Assembly (NCBI GenBank): GCA_023259375.1
Contig: JAHFQC010000018.1
Location: forward strand, 1-64,000
Direction: 5' to 3'
From: Alphaproteobacteria bacterium
GTDB taxonomy: Bacteria > Pseudomonadota > Alphaproteobacteria > Micropepsales > Micropepsaceae
Length of the DNA stretch: 64,000 bases
The translations under genes and the position numbers were made by a program. This document shows positions 1 through 9,332 of this stretch, piece after piece. Every line of letters begins with the position of its first letter. The first letter of the stretch is position 1. The notes under the pieces are model-generated. The model saw nothing but the letters and a program-made list of their open reading frames with translations. It was not told the origin of the DNA and did no database searches.

Positions 1-26
1 ATTCCCGCGCGCCTGCCGCGCAACGG

Positions 27-70
27 CGAGATTCGGGGCGGAATCCGGTTTCCACATCCCTGAAAGCGCG
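27..70. repeat. REP-like palindromic repeat, degenerate copy 1
   Basis: Aligns over 44 bases with the copies at 87-130 and 3478-3521. The right half (TCCGGTTTCCAC, then CTGAAAGCGC) is well kept and the left arm is degraded. It lies directly upstream of the second copy, ahead of asd. Confidence 0.6.
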
Positions 71-86
71 CTCTTAGGCGTTATCC

Positions 87-130
87 CGCTTTCGGACGGA
101 AAACCGGTTTCCACTTTTCCTGAAAGCGCT
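87..130. repeat. REP-like palindromic repeat, copy 2
   Basis: A 44-base element whose outer ends are complementary (CGCTTTC at the left, GAAAGCG at the right), with a near-palindromic core GGAAAACCGGTTTCC. It matches the copy at 3478-3521 except for one base in the core. It sits about 35 bases before the asd start codon. Confidence 0.8.
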
Positions 131-164
131 CTAGTAAGCATCTGCAAAACGAGGACGAAATCCC

Positions 165-1190
165 ATGGCCATCAAAGTCGCCGTTGTCGGCGCGACCGGA
201 AATGTCGGACGCGAGATGCTGAGCGTGCTCAAGGAGCGCCAGTTCCCCGCCGGCGAAGTGGTCGCGCTGGCCTCGAACCGCTCGGTCGGGGTCGAGGTCT
301 CGTTCGGCGACGGCGTGCTCAAGGTGCATGCGCTCGAACACTACGATTTCAAGGGCACCGACATCGTCCTGATGAGCGCCGGCGGGGCGGTCTCCAAGGA
401 ATGGGCGCCCAAAATTGCCAAGGACGTGCCGTTCGTCATCGACAATTCGTCGACCTGGCGCATGGATCGCGACGTGCCGCTGATCGTGCCGGAAGTGAAT
501 GCGAGCGTGCTCGATGCGGGCGTCAAGAAAGGCATCATCGCCAATCCCAACTGCTCCACCGCCCAGCTCGTCGTCGCGCTGAAGCCGCTGCACGACGAAG
601 CGACCATCAAGCGGGTCGTGGTATCGACCTATCAATCGGTGTCGGGCGCCGGCAAGGACGCCATGGACGAGCTCTTCCGCCAGACCCGATCCGTATTCGT
701 CGCCGATCCGATCGAGATCGAACATTTCACCAAGCAGATCGCTTTCAACGTCATCCCGCACATCGATGACTTCCTCGATTCCGGTTACACCAAGGAAGAA
801 TGGAAGATGATGGTCGAGGTGCAGAAGATCCTCGATCCCGATATCCAGGTGACTGCGACCTGCGTCCGCGTGCCGGTGTTCATCGGTCATTCCGAGGCGG
901 TCAACCTCGAATTCGAAAAGCCCGTCACGGCCCAGCGCGCCCGCGCCATCCTGCGCGAGGCGCCCGGATGCCTGGTGGTCGACAAGCATGAGGACGGCGG
1001 TTACGTAACGCCGGTGGAATGTGCCGGCGAAGACGCCACCTACATCAGCCGCATCCGCAAGGACCCCACCGTCGAACATGGGCTGTCACTGTGGGTGGTT
1101 TCGGATAATCTGCGCAAAGGCGCGGCCCTCAATGCCGTGCAGATTGCCGAATGCCTGCTCAATCGCGGGCTGGTCAGTGCGGAGGATTGA
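165..1190 (+). CDS. asd: aspartate-semialdehyde dehydrogenase
   Basis: Reduces aspartyl phosphate to aspartate semialdehyde with NADPH, the branch point to lysine/diaminopimelate, threonine and methionine. The 341-residue protein has the usual length. An N-terminal Rossmann motif VGATGNVG lies at residues 8-15, VIDNSSTWRM follows at 91-100, and the catalytic cysteine sits in NPNCST (Cys130). A GHSEAVNLEF segment near residue 245 carries the active-site histidine region. The stop codon overlaps the next start (TGATG), so the downstream lyase gene is probably co-translated. Two REP-like repeats occupy the upstream gap. Confidence 0.97.
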   Translation: MAIKVAVVGATGNVGREMLSVLKERQFPAGEVVALASNRSVGVEVSFGDGVLKVHALEHYDFKGTDIVLMSAGGAVSKEWAPKIAKDVPFVIDNSSTWRMDRDVPLIVPEVNASVLDAGVKKGIIANPNCSTAQLVVALKPLHDEATIKRVVVSTYQSVSGAGKDAMDELFRQTRSVFVADPIEIEHFTKQIAFNVIPHIDDFLDSGYTKEEWKMMVEVQKILDPDIQVTATCVRVPVFIGHSEAVNLEFEKPVTAQRARAILREAPGCLVVDKHEDGGYVTPVECAGEDATYISRIRKDPTVEHGLSLWVVSDNLRKGAALNAVQIAECLLNRGLVSAED

Positions 1191-2047
1191 TGATCCGGCC
1201 ACGGCGGAGCGTTTTGTACATGCCGGGCTCCAATGCGCGCGCATTGGAGAAAGCCAAGACACTGCCGGCCGATGCGTTGATCCTCGATCTCGAGGATGCC
1301 GTCGCCCCCGAAGCCAAGGACGCGGCCCGCGATGCTGTTTGCGCCGCGATGCGCGGCGGGTTCGGCAAGCGCGAAGTCATCGTGCGGATCAATTCACTCG
1401 ACAGCGATTGGGGCGATCGCGATTTGTTGGCCGTCGCCGCCGTCCGACCCGATGCCATCTTGATTCCGAAAGTCGCTTCGGCGCGCGACATTCACCGTGC
1501 CGATCAGCGCCTCTGCCACGCCGCCGATGCGGGGGGCCTGGCGCTATGGGCGATGATCGAAACGCCCCGCGCCATCATGGACGTCAACGGCATTGCCGAA
1601 GCCGGCGGACGGTTGACGGGCTTCGTCATAGGTACCAACGATCTCATCAAGGAGATGGGCGGCCGCCATACGCCGGACCGCACCAACATTGCGGCCGCAC
1701 TGACGTTCGTCGTGCTGTCTGCGCGCTGTCACGGTCTTGCGATCATCGACGGCGTCTACAACGACATTGCCGACGCCGAAGGGTTTGCGGCGCAATGCGC
1801 CCAAGGACGCAGTTTCGGTTTCGACGGCAAGACGGTGATCCATCCCAGCCAGATCGGCCCCGCCAACGACGCCTTCGGCCCCAGCGCCGACGAGGTGGAG
1901 GCGGCACGCCATATCATTGCGGCCTTCGACGCCCCCGAAAACAAGGGCAAAGGCGCGCTCTTGGTCGATGGGTGCATGGTGGAACGCCTGCACGCCGAAA
2001 CCGCCCGCCGCACGGTTGCCTTGAGCGAGGCCATCAAAGCCTTATGA
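1190..2047 (+). CDS. HpcH/HpaI aldolase / citrate-lyase beta (CitE-like) family lyase
   Basis: A 285-residue TIM-barrel C-C lyase of the CitE/malyl-CoA lyase family. These enzymes cleave or form CoA-ester or citramalyl-type substrates using Mg2+. Family marks are RRSVLYMPGSN at the N terminus, the metal-binding DLEDAV stretch near residue 35, a conserved MIETPRAI near residue 120, and GFDGKTVIHPSQI in the C-terminal third. The start codon overlaps the asd stop by one base, which is why I prefer it to an in-frame ATG at 1151. The stop overlaps the zapE start by four bases (ATGA). The exact substrate (malyl-CoA, citramalyl-CoA or other) cannot be read from sequence alone. Confidence 0.9.
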   Translation: MIRPRRSVLYMPGSNARALEKAKTLPADALILDLEDAVAPEAKDAARDAVCAAMRGGFGKREVIVRINSLDSDWGDRDLLAVAAVRPDAILIPKVASARDIHRADQRLCHAADAGGLALWAMIETPRAIMDVNGIAEAGGRLTGFVIGTNDLIKEMGGRHTPDRTNIAAALTFVVLSARCHGLAIIDGVYNDIADAEGFAAQCAQGRSFGFDGKTVIHPSQIGPANDAFGPSADEVEAARHIIAAFDAPENKGKGALLVDGCMVERLHAETARRTVALSEAIKAL

Positions 2048-3084
2048 GCGTTCTCTCGCAGTATCGCGCCTTGGCCGCGGACGGCACCATCACGCCCGAT
2101 CCGCGCCAGGAAGCCGCCGCCGAGCGGCTCGACCGGCTTGCCTATGATGTCGCCGAATGGCGCCCGGGTTTCTTCCGCCGCAATGTGCCGCCGCGCGGCC
2201 TTTATCTGTGGGGCGGTGTCGGCCGCGGCAAGTCGATGCTGATGGATATGTTCTTCGCGGCAGCGGAGGTGACGCCGAAGCGGCGCGTCCACTTCAACGA
2301 CTTCATGGCCGAAGTGCATGCTTTGCTGCATGACCTGCGCAAGCGCGAAAACATCCGCGATCCCCTGCCCGAGGCCGCCAAACGGCTGGAGCACCGCCTG
2401 TTGTGCTTCGACGAATTCCAGGTCGAGGATGTGGCCGACGCCATGATCCTCGGACGCTTGTTCGATCATCTGTTGGCGCGCGGCACGGTGATTGTTGCCA
2501 CCTCCAACACGCCGCCCGACCGGCTCTATCAGCATGGCCTCAACCGGCAGCTTTTCCTTCCCTTCATTGCCATTCTGAAGGCCCGGCTGGATGTGGTGCA
2601 TCTGGCCGGCAGCGACCATCGCCGCGCCTTTGCCGGCGAGGCTTATCAAACCGGCCCCGAGGCCGCGGCCGCAATGGATGCGGTCTGGGCGAGCCTCGGC
2701 GGCCATCACGCGCATGCCACCTCGCTGACCGTCCTCGGCCGCCGGCTGGCGATCCCGCGCGCCGTGAGAGGCGCGGCGCGGTTTTCCTTTACTGAATTGT
2801 GCGAACGCCCGCTCGGTCCGGCCGATTACCTGGCGCTGGCCGGTGCCTTCCAAACGCTGGTGATCGACGCCATTCCGGTATTCGGACCCACCTCGCGCGA
2901 AGCCGCCAAGCGTTTCCAGGTCCTGATCGACATCCTGTACGACCGCGGGGTGCGCCTGTTTTGTTCCGCGGCAGCGGCGCCCGACGCACTGTTCCCCGAA
3001 AGTGACGGTTTTGCCCGAACAGTTTCGCGGCTTCTTGAAATGCGCGCGTCCGCCTATATTTCCAGGACATGTTCTGGAACCTGA
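2044..3084 (+). CDS. zapE: cell division ATPase ZapE (AFG1-like)
   Basis: A 346-residue AFG1/LACE1-family AAA+-like ATPase. In E. coli ZapE associates with the Z-ring; mitochondrial relatives act in protein quality control. Walker A is GGVGRGKS at residues 57-64, Walker B is LLCFDEFQ near 120-127, and a sensor-type ATSNTPP follows. The start ATG overlaps the preceding stop (ATGA), so it is likely coupled to the CitE-like gene. The frame stays open far upstream inside asd and the lyase, but only this start fits the neighbours and the family length. Its last 16 bases overlap the next small gene. Confidence 0.93.
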   Translation: MSVLSQYRALAADGTITPDPRQEAAAERLDRLAYDVAEWRPGFFRRNVPPRGLYLWGGVGRGKSMLMDMFFAAAEVTPKRRVHFNDFMAEVHALLHDLRKRENIRDPLPEAAKRLEHRLLCFDEFQVEDVADAMILGRLFDHLLARGTVIVATSNTPPDRLYQHGLNRQLFLPFIAILKARLDVVHLAGSDHRRAFAGEAYQTGPEAAAAMDAVWASLGGHHAHATSLTVLGRRLAIPRAVRGAARFSFTELCERPLGPADYLALAGAFQTLVIDAIPVFGPTSREAAKRFQVLIDILYDRGVRLFCSAAAAPDALFPESDGFARTVSRLLEMRASAYISRTCSGT

Positions 3085-3464
3085 CCTCCGTCGCCCTGAT
3101 CACGCTCGCCGGTATCGTGTTGTACTGGCTGTGGCCGCGGCTGACGGCTGCGTTCAAGCGATTCGATCAGGACAACCGCGACCGCATCATCCGCCAATGG
3201 GAGGACCGCCGCGATTCGGGCGCCCATGTCCGCCACACCTTGGAAGTGGCGGGTGAGCAGGTCGAGGCGATCGTCGAGATCAAGGACAAAGATCCTCGTA
3301 CCGGCACGCCGGTGACGCGCTTTTCGTTCGAAGGCGTCTGGTACCCCACACGCGACGAAGCCGAACAGGTGCGCGCCGAAAAGATCGGTGATATCGCGCG
3401 CGGCTTTTATCGCGACCTGCCCGCTGCGCTGGCTGCGCGTCGGCGGGACGGACGTCTGAATTAA
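3069..3464 (+). CDS. small membrane-anchored protein of unknown function
   Basis: 131 residues. One hydrophobic N-terminal segment (about residues 5-22, ending VLYWLWP) is followed by a charged soluble domain rich in Arg, Asp and Glu. I do not recognise a named family. It overlaps the 3' end of zapE by 16 bases in another frame, which suggests co-transcription. It ends about 14 bases before a REP-like repeat. Codon use looks like its neighbours, so it is probably a real gene. Confidence 0.7.
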   Translation: MFWNLTSVALITLAGIVLYWLWPRLTAAFKRFDQDNRDRIIRQWEDRRDSGAHVRHTLEVAGEQVEAIVEIKDKDPRTGTPVTRFSFEGVWYPTRDEAEQVRAEKIGDIARGFYRDLPAALAARRRDGRLN

Positions 3465-3477
3465 TCTAAGTTTGTCG

Positions 3478-3521
3478 CGCTTTCGGACGGAAAACCGGTT
3501 CCCACTTTTCCTGAAAGCGCT
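3478..3521. repeat. REP-like palindromic repeat, copy 3
   Basis: Nearly identical to 87-130, with the core changed from CGGTTTCC to CGGTTCCC. It fills the space between two convergent genes and abuts the stop codon of the ubiquinone hydroxylase at 3522. That is a typical position for REP elements, which can stabilise or end transcripts. Confidence 0.8.
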
Positions 3522-4730
3522 TTATGCCTGCATCAAACTCGGCAGTTTGCCGACATCACCGCCGGCTTCGCGCATGAAGTAACGGCGCAGCGGGGCGATT
3601 TTATCGACCACCCCCATGCCGAGATCGCGCGCCATCCTGAGAGGTGCGACGTCGTTGGAGAACAACCGATTGAAGGCATCCATGGTGAGACCCATGGCGA
3701 AGGAATCGAAGCGCCGCCAGCGTTCGTAGGCCTTCAACACATCGAGCGTACCGACATCGCGGCCAAGCTCGGCGGCGTCGGTGATGACATCGGCCAAGGC
3801 CGCAACATCGCGCAAACCGAGATTGAGCCCCTGCCCGGCAATCGGATGAATGCCATGCGCGGCATCGCCGGCGAGGGCAAAGCGCGGCCGCACATAGTCG
3901 CGGGATAGATGGAAACGCAACGGATAGCTCCAGCGCGGACCGTCCTGGGTAATCGCCCCCAGATGATCGCCGAAGCGGCGCGCGATCTCGGCGAGGAAGG
4001 CCTCGGGTTCGAGACGCATAAAACGGGCGGCATCGGCCGTTTTCTCGGTCCACACCAACGACAAGCGATTGCCGGTCAGCGGCAGGATCGCGAACGGGCC
4101 CGACGGCAGGAAATGCTCATAGGCCGTGCCGTTGTGCGGCTTTTCATGGCTGACGGTCGTGACGATGCCGTTCTGGCCATAGGACCAGCCGACCGTGCCG
4201 ATCCCCATTTCCTCGCGCAGGCGGGAGTCCCGTCCATCAGCCGCCACCAGCAACGGGGCGGAGAGCGTGGTGCCGTCGGCCAGGCGCGCGGTAATCTTGG
4301 AAGCCTCCGCCGTGCAGGCCCTCACCGCAGCGGGTGCGATCAGGCGGATGCTGCCCTGGCGGGCGACGGCGGCGTAGAGGGCGCGGCGGATGGCGCGATT
4401 TTCGGCAATGGCACCGAGCGGACCGCCGATCTCCTCACTGTCGAAATGCAGCGAGAACGGCGACGGCGGGCGGCCCAAGGCCGCATCGGTCACCAGAATC
4501 TGCTCGATCGGCTGCGCCTCGGGCGCGAGATCGTCCCACACGCCGAGGCGGCGAAACATGCGCAAGGTCGCGTAAGACAAGGCGGAAACCCGGCCGTCGA
4601 AAGCCGCTTCGGCCGCCGCCGCGGGGGTTACCGGATCGGCCACCGCCACGGACAGCCCCTTGCAGGCCAGCGCCAGCGCCAGGCTGAGGCCGACAAAACC
4701 GCCGCCACCGATGATCACATCTGCATCCAT
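3522..4730 (-). CDS. FAD-dependent UbiH/UbiF/COQ6-family hydroxylase
   Basis: A flavoprotein monooxygenase that hydroxylates the ring of a ubiquinone precursor. About 402 residues from the ATG at 4730. A GTG five codons upstream is possible, but the ATG puts the FAD-binding IIGGGGFVGLSLALA right at the N terminus, as in the family. RVSALS follows near residue 45, and the second FAD motif GDAAHGIHPIAGQGLNLG lies near residue 285. Alphaproteobacteria use several paralogues for different ring positions (UbiH, UbiF, UbiL, UbiM), and the position acted on here cannot be decided. Confidence 0.9.
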   Translation of the reverse strand: MDADVIIGGGGFVGLSLALALACKGLSVAVADPVTPAAAAEAAFDGRVSALSYATLRMFRRLGVWDDLAPEAQPIEQILVTDAALGRPPSPFSLHFDSEEIGGPLGAIAENRAIRRALYAAVARQGSIRLIAPAAVRACTAEASKITARLADGTTLSAPLLVAADGRDSRLREEMGIGTVGWSYGQNGIVTTVSHEKPHNGTAYEHFLPSGPFAILPLTGNRLSLVWTEKTADAARFMRLEPEAFLAEIARRFGDHLGAITQDGPRWSYPLRFHLSRDYVRPRFALAGDAAHGIHPIAGQGLNLGLRDVAALADVITDAAELGRDVGTLDVLKAYERWRRFDSFAMGLTMDAFNRLFSNDVAPLRMARDLGMGVVDKIAPLRRYFMREAGGDVGKLPSLMQA

Positions 4731-4946
4731 GATTCCGATTCTCACGCCGCCGCACGGTTCGTCAATGCCTATTTATTAGACACCATTTGGCCGCAGGGCA
4801 GAAATTAGGCACATACCGTCTAGAATCCAACGGCAACTTCCTGTCGTGTGACATTTTCTCAACCAAAAACAACCGGTTAGGTCTGCGCACCGAGTCGGCA
4901 CAGTTCTTGATGAAGAGGAAAGGACGAGGCTTAACAGCGGGACTGA

Positions 4947-5288
<342 letters not shown>

Positions 5289-5329
5289 GGCGGGCCGCGA
5301 TCTTGGGATCGATTAGGGGAACTACAGTC

Positions 5330-6661
5330 ATGAAAGGATCGAACATGAAGAAGCTGGCGCATGGTGCGCTTGCGGGAATGGCAGCCCTCGTTGCCATGTC
5401 GGGCGCCGCCTTTGCCGCGGGTCCGAAGATCGATACCGGCGATACCGCCTGGATGCTCACTTCCAGCGCGCTGGTTCTGTTGATGACCATCCCGGGTCTT
5501 GCCCTGTTCTACGGCGGCATGGTCCGGCGCAAGAACGTCCTGGCGACGATGGCACAAAGCTTCGGCGCTACCTGCCTGATGACGGTGCTGTGGTACATCA
5601 TCGGTTACTCGATCGCCTTCACGAACAATCCCGATGCCGGTCTCAACCAGTTGATCGGCGGCTTCGACAATCTGTTCCTCAAGAACATGACGCTGAATTC
5701 GCAGACCGCCCTGGCCGGGACGATTCCGGAATCGGTCTACATGTTCTTCCAGATGACCTTCGCGATCATCACGCCCGCGCTGATCGCCGGCGCCCTCGCC
5801 GACCGCATGAAGTATTCCGCCTTTCTGTGGTTCATGGGCCTGTGGCTGATCTTCGTGTATTGCCCGGTCGCACACTGGGTTTGGGGCGGCGGCTGGCTCG
5901 GCGCCAAGGGTGCTCTCGACTACGCCGGCGGTTCGGTCGTGCATCTGAATGCCGGTACCGCGGCGCTCGTCACCTGCTTGGTGCTCGGCAAGCGCAAGGG
6001 CTACGGCACCGAGAACATGGCGCCGCACAACCTCGTCCTGTCGGTCATCGGCGCGTCGCTGTTGTGGGTCGGCTGGTTCGGCTTCAACGCCGGTTCGGCC
6101 GTGACCTCGAACGTCAATGCCGGCATGGCGGCCGCTGCCACCCAGATCGCCACCGCGACGGCGGCGCTTTCCTGGTCGTTCATCGAATGGCTGATTGCCA
6201 AGAAGCCGTCGGTCCTCGGCCTGATTTCGGGTGCCGTCGCCGGTCTCGTCGCCATCACTCCGGCGTCCGGTTTCGTCGATGCCACCGGCGCCTTCTTCAT
6301 CGGCCTCGCCGCGGGCGCGGTCTGCTACACCTCGTCGGTGTGGGTGAAGAAGTGGATCGGTTACGACGATGCGCTCGACGCCTGGGGCGTGCACGGTGTC
6401 GGCGGTGCGCTCGGCGCCATCCTGACCGGTGTGTTCGCCAAGAACGCGATCAACTCGCTCGGCAAGGGCTGGCTCTACGACGGCAACGTCGCCCAGCTCG
6501 GCATCCAGGGCATCGATATCCTGGCTGTGTTCCTCTACTCGGGCATCGTCACCTTCATCATCCTGAAGCTGATCGATCTCGTGATCGGCCTGCGCGTGTC
6601 GCCGGAAGTCGAAGTCGAGGGTCTCGACATCAACCTCCACGGCGAAACGGTCCACGGCTAA
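5330..6661 (+). CDS. amtB: ammonium transporter AmtB
   Basis: Inner-membrane ammonium channel, about 443 residues with 11 predicted membrane helices. A cleavable signal peptide (ending GAAFAAG) precedes the first helix, as in many Amt proteins. Family marks are ALFYGGMVRRKN, the DRMKYSAFLWF region, and DYAGGSVVHLNAG, which carries a pore histidine; the second pore His lies in DAWGVHGVGG. Either the ATG at 5330 (preceded by AGGGGAA) or the ATG at 5345 could start it. It follows glnK and is closed by a strong terminator. Confidence 0.96.
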   Translation: MKGSNMKKLAHGALAGMAALVAMSGAAFAAGPKIDTGDTAWMLTSSALVLLMTIPGLALFYGGMVRRKNVLATMAQSFGATCLMTVLWYIIGYSIAFTNNPDAGLNQLIGGFDNLFLKNMTLNSQTALAGTIPESVYMFFQMTFAIITPALIAGALADRMKYSAFLWFMGLWLIFVYCPVAHWVWGGGWLGAKGALDYAGGSVVHLNAGTAALVTCLVLGKRKGYGTENMAPHNLVLSVIGASLLWVGWFGFNAGSAVTSNVNAGMAAAATQIATATAALSWSFIEWLIAKKPSVLGLISGAVAGLVAITPASGFVDATGAFFIGLAAGAVCYTSSVWVKKWIGYDDALDAWGVHGVGGALGAILTGVFAKNAINSLGKGWLYDGNVAQLGIQGIDILAVFLYSGIVTFIILKLIDLVIGLRVSPEVEVEGLDINLHGETVHG

Positions 6662-6682
6662 ACCTCTCCTCCAGAGAGAACT

Positions 6683-6711
6683 GGGGCGCTCCTTCGGGGG
6701 CGCCCTTTTTT
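6683..6711 (+). terminator. rho-independent terminator after amtB
   Basis: GGGGCGCTCC and GGGGGCGCCC form a GC-rich stem around a short TTC loop, followed by T6. The T run overlaps the stop codon of the convergent HD-domain gene. Confidence 0.9.
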
Positions 6712-7327
6712 ATGGTGCCTTCTTCATCCAGCCGCACTTGACCGCATCTTCGAACACGGCGTTGGCGGCGGCCCACAGCGTCGGCGAGCCTTTGTCGATC
6801 TTGTTGGTCAGGGCCCGCTCGCGTTCGATATCGACGTCATAGGCGATCCAGCTGCCGCCGCCGACGGCGTGGTTCTGCAGGATCGGCTGCAGCCGGTCGA
6901 GCGCCTTGGCGAACTTGGCGTCCGCCGTTTCGGCGGCTTCAAACTCTTCCCAGACCGCCCGCAGTTCTTGGTTCTGGTCCTCGGGCAACCGGCCGAACAC
7001 GACATCGGCGGCTTTCTGTTCGCGGTCGGCTTGGGTGGCGGCCGCGGCGGCGAAGATCGGCGTGTCGCCACACTCGTATTCGATGAGATCGTGCAGCACC
7101 AGCATCTGCACCACGCGGGCGATATCGATGGGGGCGACCGCGTATTCCTTCAGCACCAGCGCGAACAGCGTCAGATGCCAGGAATGCTCCGCCGAATTCT
7201 CGAACCGCGCCCCGCTGGTCACCTTGCAGGCGCGATAGACCTCTTTCAGCCGATCCGCCGCGAGTAGGAATTTCAGTTGCGCCGCCAGACGTTCGTCCAG
7301 CGCACTCAGCCAAGCCTCGGATTTCAT
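6710..7327 (-). CDS. HD-domain hydrolase (HDDC2/YfbR-like)
   Basis: 205-residue metal-dependent HD phosphohydrolase. The H...HD...D pattern is visible as ENSAEHSWHLTLFA (about residue 45) and VLHDLIEYECGD (about residue 75). This resembles HDDC2/YfbR 5'-nucleotidases acting on nucleoside monophosphates. The start at 7327 has GGAG seven bases upstream; the open frame continues upstream, but that part lacks family similarity and a ribosome site. It is convergent with amtB. Confidence 0.85.
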   Translation of the reverse strand: MKSEAWLSALDERLAAQLKFLLAADRLKEVYRACKVTSGARFENSAEHSWHLTLFALVLKEYAVAPIDIARVVQMLVLHDLIEYECGDTPIFAAAAATQADREQKAADVVFGRLPEDQNQELRAVWEEFEAAETADAKFAKALDRLQPILQNHAVGGGSWIAYDVDIERERALTNKIDKGSPTLWAAANAVFEDAVKCGWMKKAP

Positions 7328-7471
7328 GAACGCACTCCGTTGTTTGGCGATCCGTCCTAAGCCGTCCCGAGCCGGCGCGCCAGCCCCGGACAAACTTCGC
7401 GACATTTCCGCCGCAGTACCGCGAAAATGTTCTCTTATTGTTCTCACGATGTCATTGGTATGGAGGACGCC

Positions 7472-7804
7472 ATGGAAATCACCGCTGACGCCATGATCCA
7501 ATTGTCAGACGGCGAATTGTTGGAAACCTATCGCAAATCACTCCGGCTCTATGCCGAGAAGAAATTTGCGCGCGACACCGAGCGCGGCCGCATCGCTTGG
7601 CAGGGCGCCAGATTTTTCGTCACCAGCCGCGGCGGGGTGACGGAACGCCAAATGGCGCTCGAAGCCTCGGAAGACTTCGCCAAGAAAAACCAGGTCGTCC
7701 GCGAGATGACACTCGACCTCGACCTTCTGAAAGCAGATGTCGACGTGCTGGCGCTGGCGTTCCGCGTTCGCGGCACGGATCCGCCTGAAAAGTCGGAACG
7801 ATAA
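7472..7804 (+). CDS. conserved hypothetical protein, 110 residues
   Basis: A charged, mostly helical protein with a heptad-like C-terminal half (ASEDFAKKNQVVREMTLDLDLLKADVDVLALAFR). No signal peptide or membrane segment. The start at 7472 is supported by GGAGG nine bases upstream; in-frame ATGs at 7427 and 7460 lack this. I do not recognise the family. It converges with the DUF5694 gene with a one-base gap. Confidence 0.7.
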   Translation: MEITADAMIQLSDGELLETYRKSLRLYAEKKFARDTERGRIAWQGARFFVTSRGGVTERQMALEASEDFAKKNQVVREMTLDLDLLKADVDVLALAFRVRGTDPPEKSER

Positions 7805-7805
7805 A

Positions 7806-8591
7806 TCACTGCGGCAGGAAGTCGTCGGCCTCGACCAGTCGGTAGCCGGGCAACTCGGCGAAGCACTGGCGCAGCAGGAAGGCGTGACCGGCGCCGTACA
7901 CTACGACCACGCGGTCGCCCGGCTTGGCCTGCTGCACGAGATTGGCGCAGATGCGGAAATTGCGGTCGTACCACGCCGTCAGAAGAGCGACGCCGGGCTG
8001 CTCGTTGCCGCCGCCGACGCGCAGCATGGTGCGATAGAAGTCATGGTCGCGCGCGATTCGCTCGGGCTCGTTGAGGAAGTGCAGCGTGGCGCCGATCGTG
8101 TGGCTTGTCAGCGTGGCATTGATCGCATCGACCCGAGCCTGACCGTCCTTCCAGAGGCCGTCGAGAAACGCCTTTTGCCCATGCGCCTTGGCATAGGCGT
8201 CGACCGCTTCATAGGGAAAGTCTGTCAGCACATCGATGCCGGCGACATGATCGAGACCGGCCTTGGCCGCAAGACGAAAGCCGATCTGCACCGATTCATC
8301 GCGGCTCGGCGGCAATGTCCCGGCGCGGTATTGGCCGTAGCGCTGATCGGCTTTGTCGGCCGGCCATTCGACCGCCACCAGCGTGGGCTTGAAGCGGTTC
8401 AGCGCCTCGGCGACGGCGGCAATCTCGTCCTGCCGCTTGGGCGCCAGCACGTCGTCGGCGGCGACGTTGTGCATGTCGTGGCCGGGATTGCTCATATGGA
8501 ACACCCCGACCACCATCACCGTCACCGGCGCCTCGGCAGCAACACAGGGGCTCAGGGCGAAAAGCGCGGCAAGCGCGGCGGCAAGTTTCAT
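7806..8591 (-). CDS. secreted DUF5694 family protein
   Basis: 261 residues with an N-terminal signal peptide (cleavage after SPCVAA). The mature part begins VMVVGVFHMSNPG and contains the acidic AVEWPADK, then YGQY, and a C-terminal VVVVYGAGHAFLLRQ. These GxxH ... E ... GxGH marks match DUF5694 and resemble the TraB/Tiki and EreA/ChaN superfamily of putative metalloenzymes. The substrate is unknown and the protein is probably periplasmic. Two other members of this broad fold appear to be in the window (32662-33909 and 42996-43964). Confidence 0.8.
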   Translation of the reverse strand: MKLAAALAALFALSPCVAAEAPVTVMVVGVFHMSNPGHDMHNVAADDVLAPKRQDEIAAVAEALNRFKPTLVAVEWPADKADQRYGQYRAGTLPPSRDESVQIGFRLAAKAGLDHVAGIDVLTDFPYEAVDAYAKAHGQKAFLDGLWKDGQARVDAINATLTSHTIGATLHFLNEPERIARDHDFYRTMLRVGGGNEQPGVALLTAWYDRNFRICANLVQQAKPGDRVVVVYGAGHAFLLRQCFAELPGYRLVEADDFLPQ

Positions 8592-8693
8592 GGGGCACTC
8601 CAGAGTGCGTCGAGCCTAGCGCGGCGGTTGCCGTATGCAGAAATTCCGCCGGCAGAGAGCCAGCGTTCCGATTCGGAATGGCTGCAGACTAGT

Positions 8694-9332
8694 CTACGGC
8701 GTAGCGGGCGCGGCCGGGTCCGCCGCCGGTGCAACCGGCTCGGGCGCCGGAGTTGCGACCTCTTTGACAGTCACCTTCTTGATGACGATCGGCTTCATCG
8801 GATAGGCGGTCGGGAACGAGCCTTTCATGCCGCCGAGCGGCACCAGGGCGATGGCGTCGAGCACTTCCTGGCCGCTGATCACCTTGCCGAACACCGCAAA
8901 GCCGGTGGTGTTGGGGGCGTCCTCCGGCTTGGGATCGAGCGCCTTGGCGTTGGTATCGGCAAGGTTAAAGAAAAACTCGGCTTTGGCGGAGTTGGTCGGC
9001 TTGGTTTCGCGCGCCATCGCCACCGTGCCGCGCTTGTTCGACAGCCCGTTCGCGGTTTCGAGCGGAATCGGGTTGGCGGTGGGGCGCCATTTGAGGTCGG
9101 CGCCGAACGAGCCGGTCTGGATCACATAGCCGGGCACGATGCGGTAGATCACGGTATTGTTGTAAAGGCCCTGCTTGGCATAGCGGATGAAGTTGGCGAC
9201 GGTCTTGGGCGCCTTGTCCTTCTCCAGAGCCACCACGACGGTGCCCATGCTGGTTTCGAACTTGGCTTGGGGTTGCGCCGGAGCGGCGGCGGCAAACACG
9301 GCAGCGGCGAGAAGGGCGGTCACAAGGCGCAT
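8694..9332 (-). CDS. secreted peptidyl-prolyl cis-trans isomerase, cyclophilin type
   Basis: 212 residues. The signal peptide ends near AAAAPAQ. A compact bacterial cyclophilin domain follows: F-TSMGTVVVALE, APKTVANFIRYAKQGLYNNTVIYRIVPGYVIQTG, and AEFFFNLADTN. The tail is Ala/Pro rich (PAPEPVAPAADPAAP) and low in complexity. It probably catalyses proline isomerisation on periplasmic proteins. Cyclophilins of PpiA type are similar, but I give no symbol because paralogues are common. Confidence 0.92.
   Translation of the reverse strand: MRLVTALLAAAVFAAAAPAQPQAKFETSMGTVVVALEKDKAPKTVANFIRYAKQGLYNNTVIYRIVPGYVIQTGSFGADLKWRPTANPIPLETANGLSNKRGTVAMARETKPTNSAKAEFFFNLADTNAKALDPKPEDAPNTTGFAVFGKVISGQEVLDAIALVPLGGMKGSFPTAYPMKPIVIKKVTVKEVATPAPEPVAPAADPAAPATP

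Noticed and set aside
1021-2043. Upstream extension of the zapE reading frame
   Set aside because: It lies within asd and the lyase in another frame; the ATGA overlap at 2044 and family length fix the start.
4895-4912. Possible sigma-54 promoter before glnK (GGCAC-N5-TTGA)
   Set aside because: The -24 part is fair, but the -12 element lacks the essential GC (TTGA instead of TTGC), so I do not list it.
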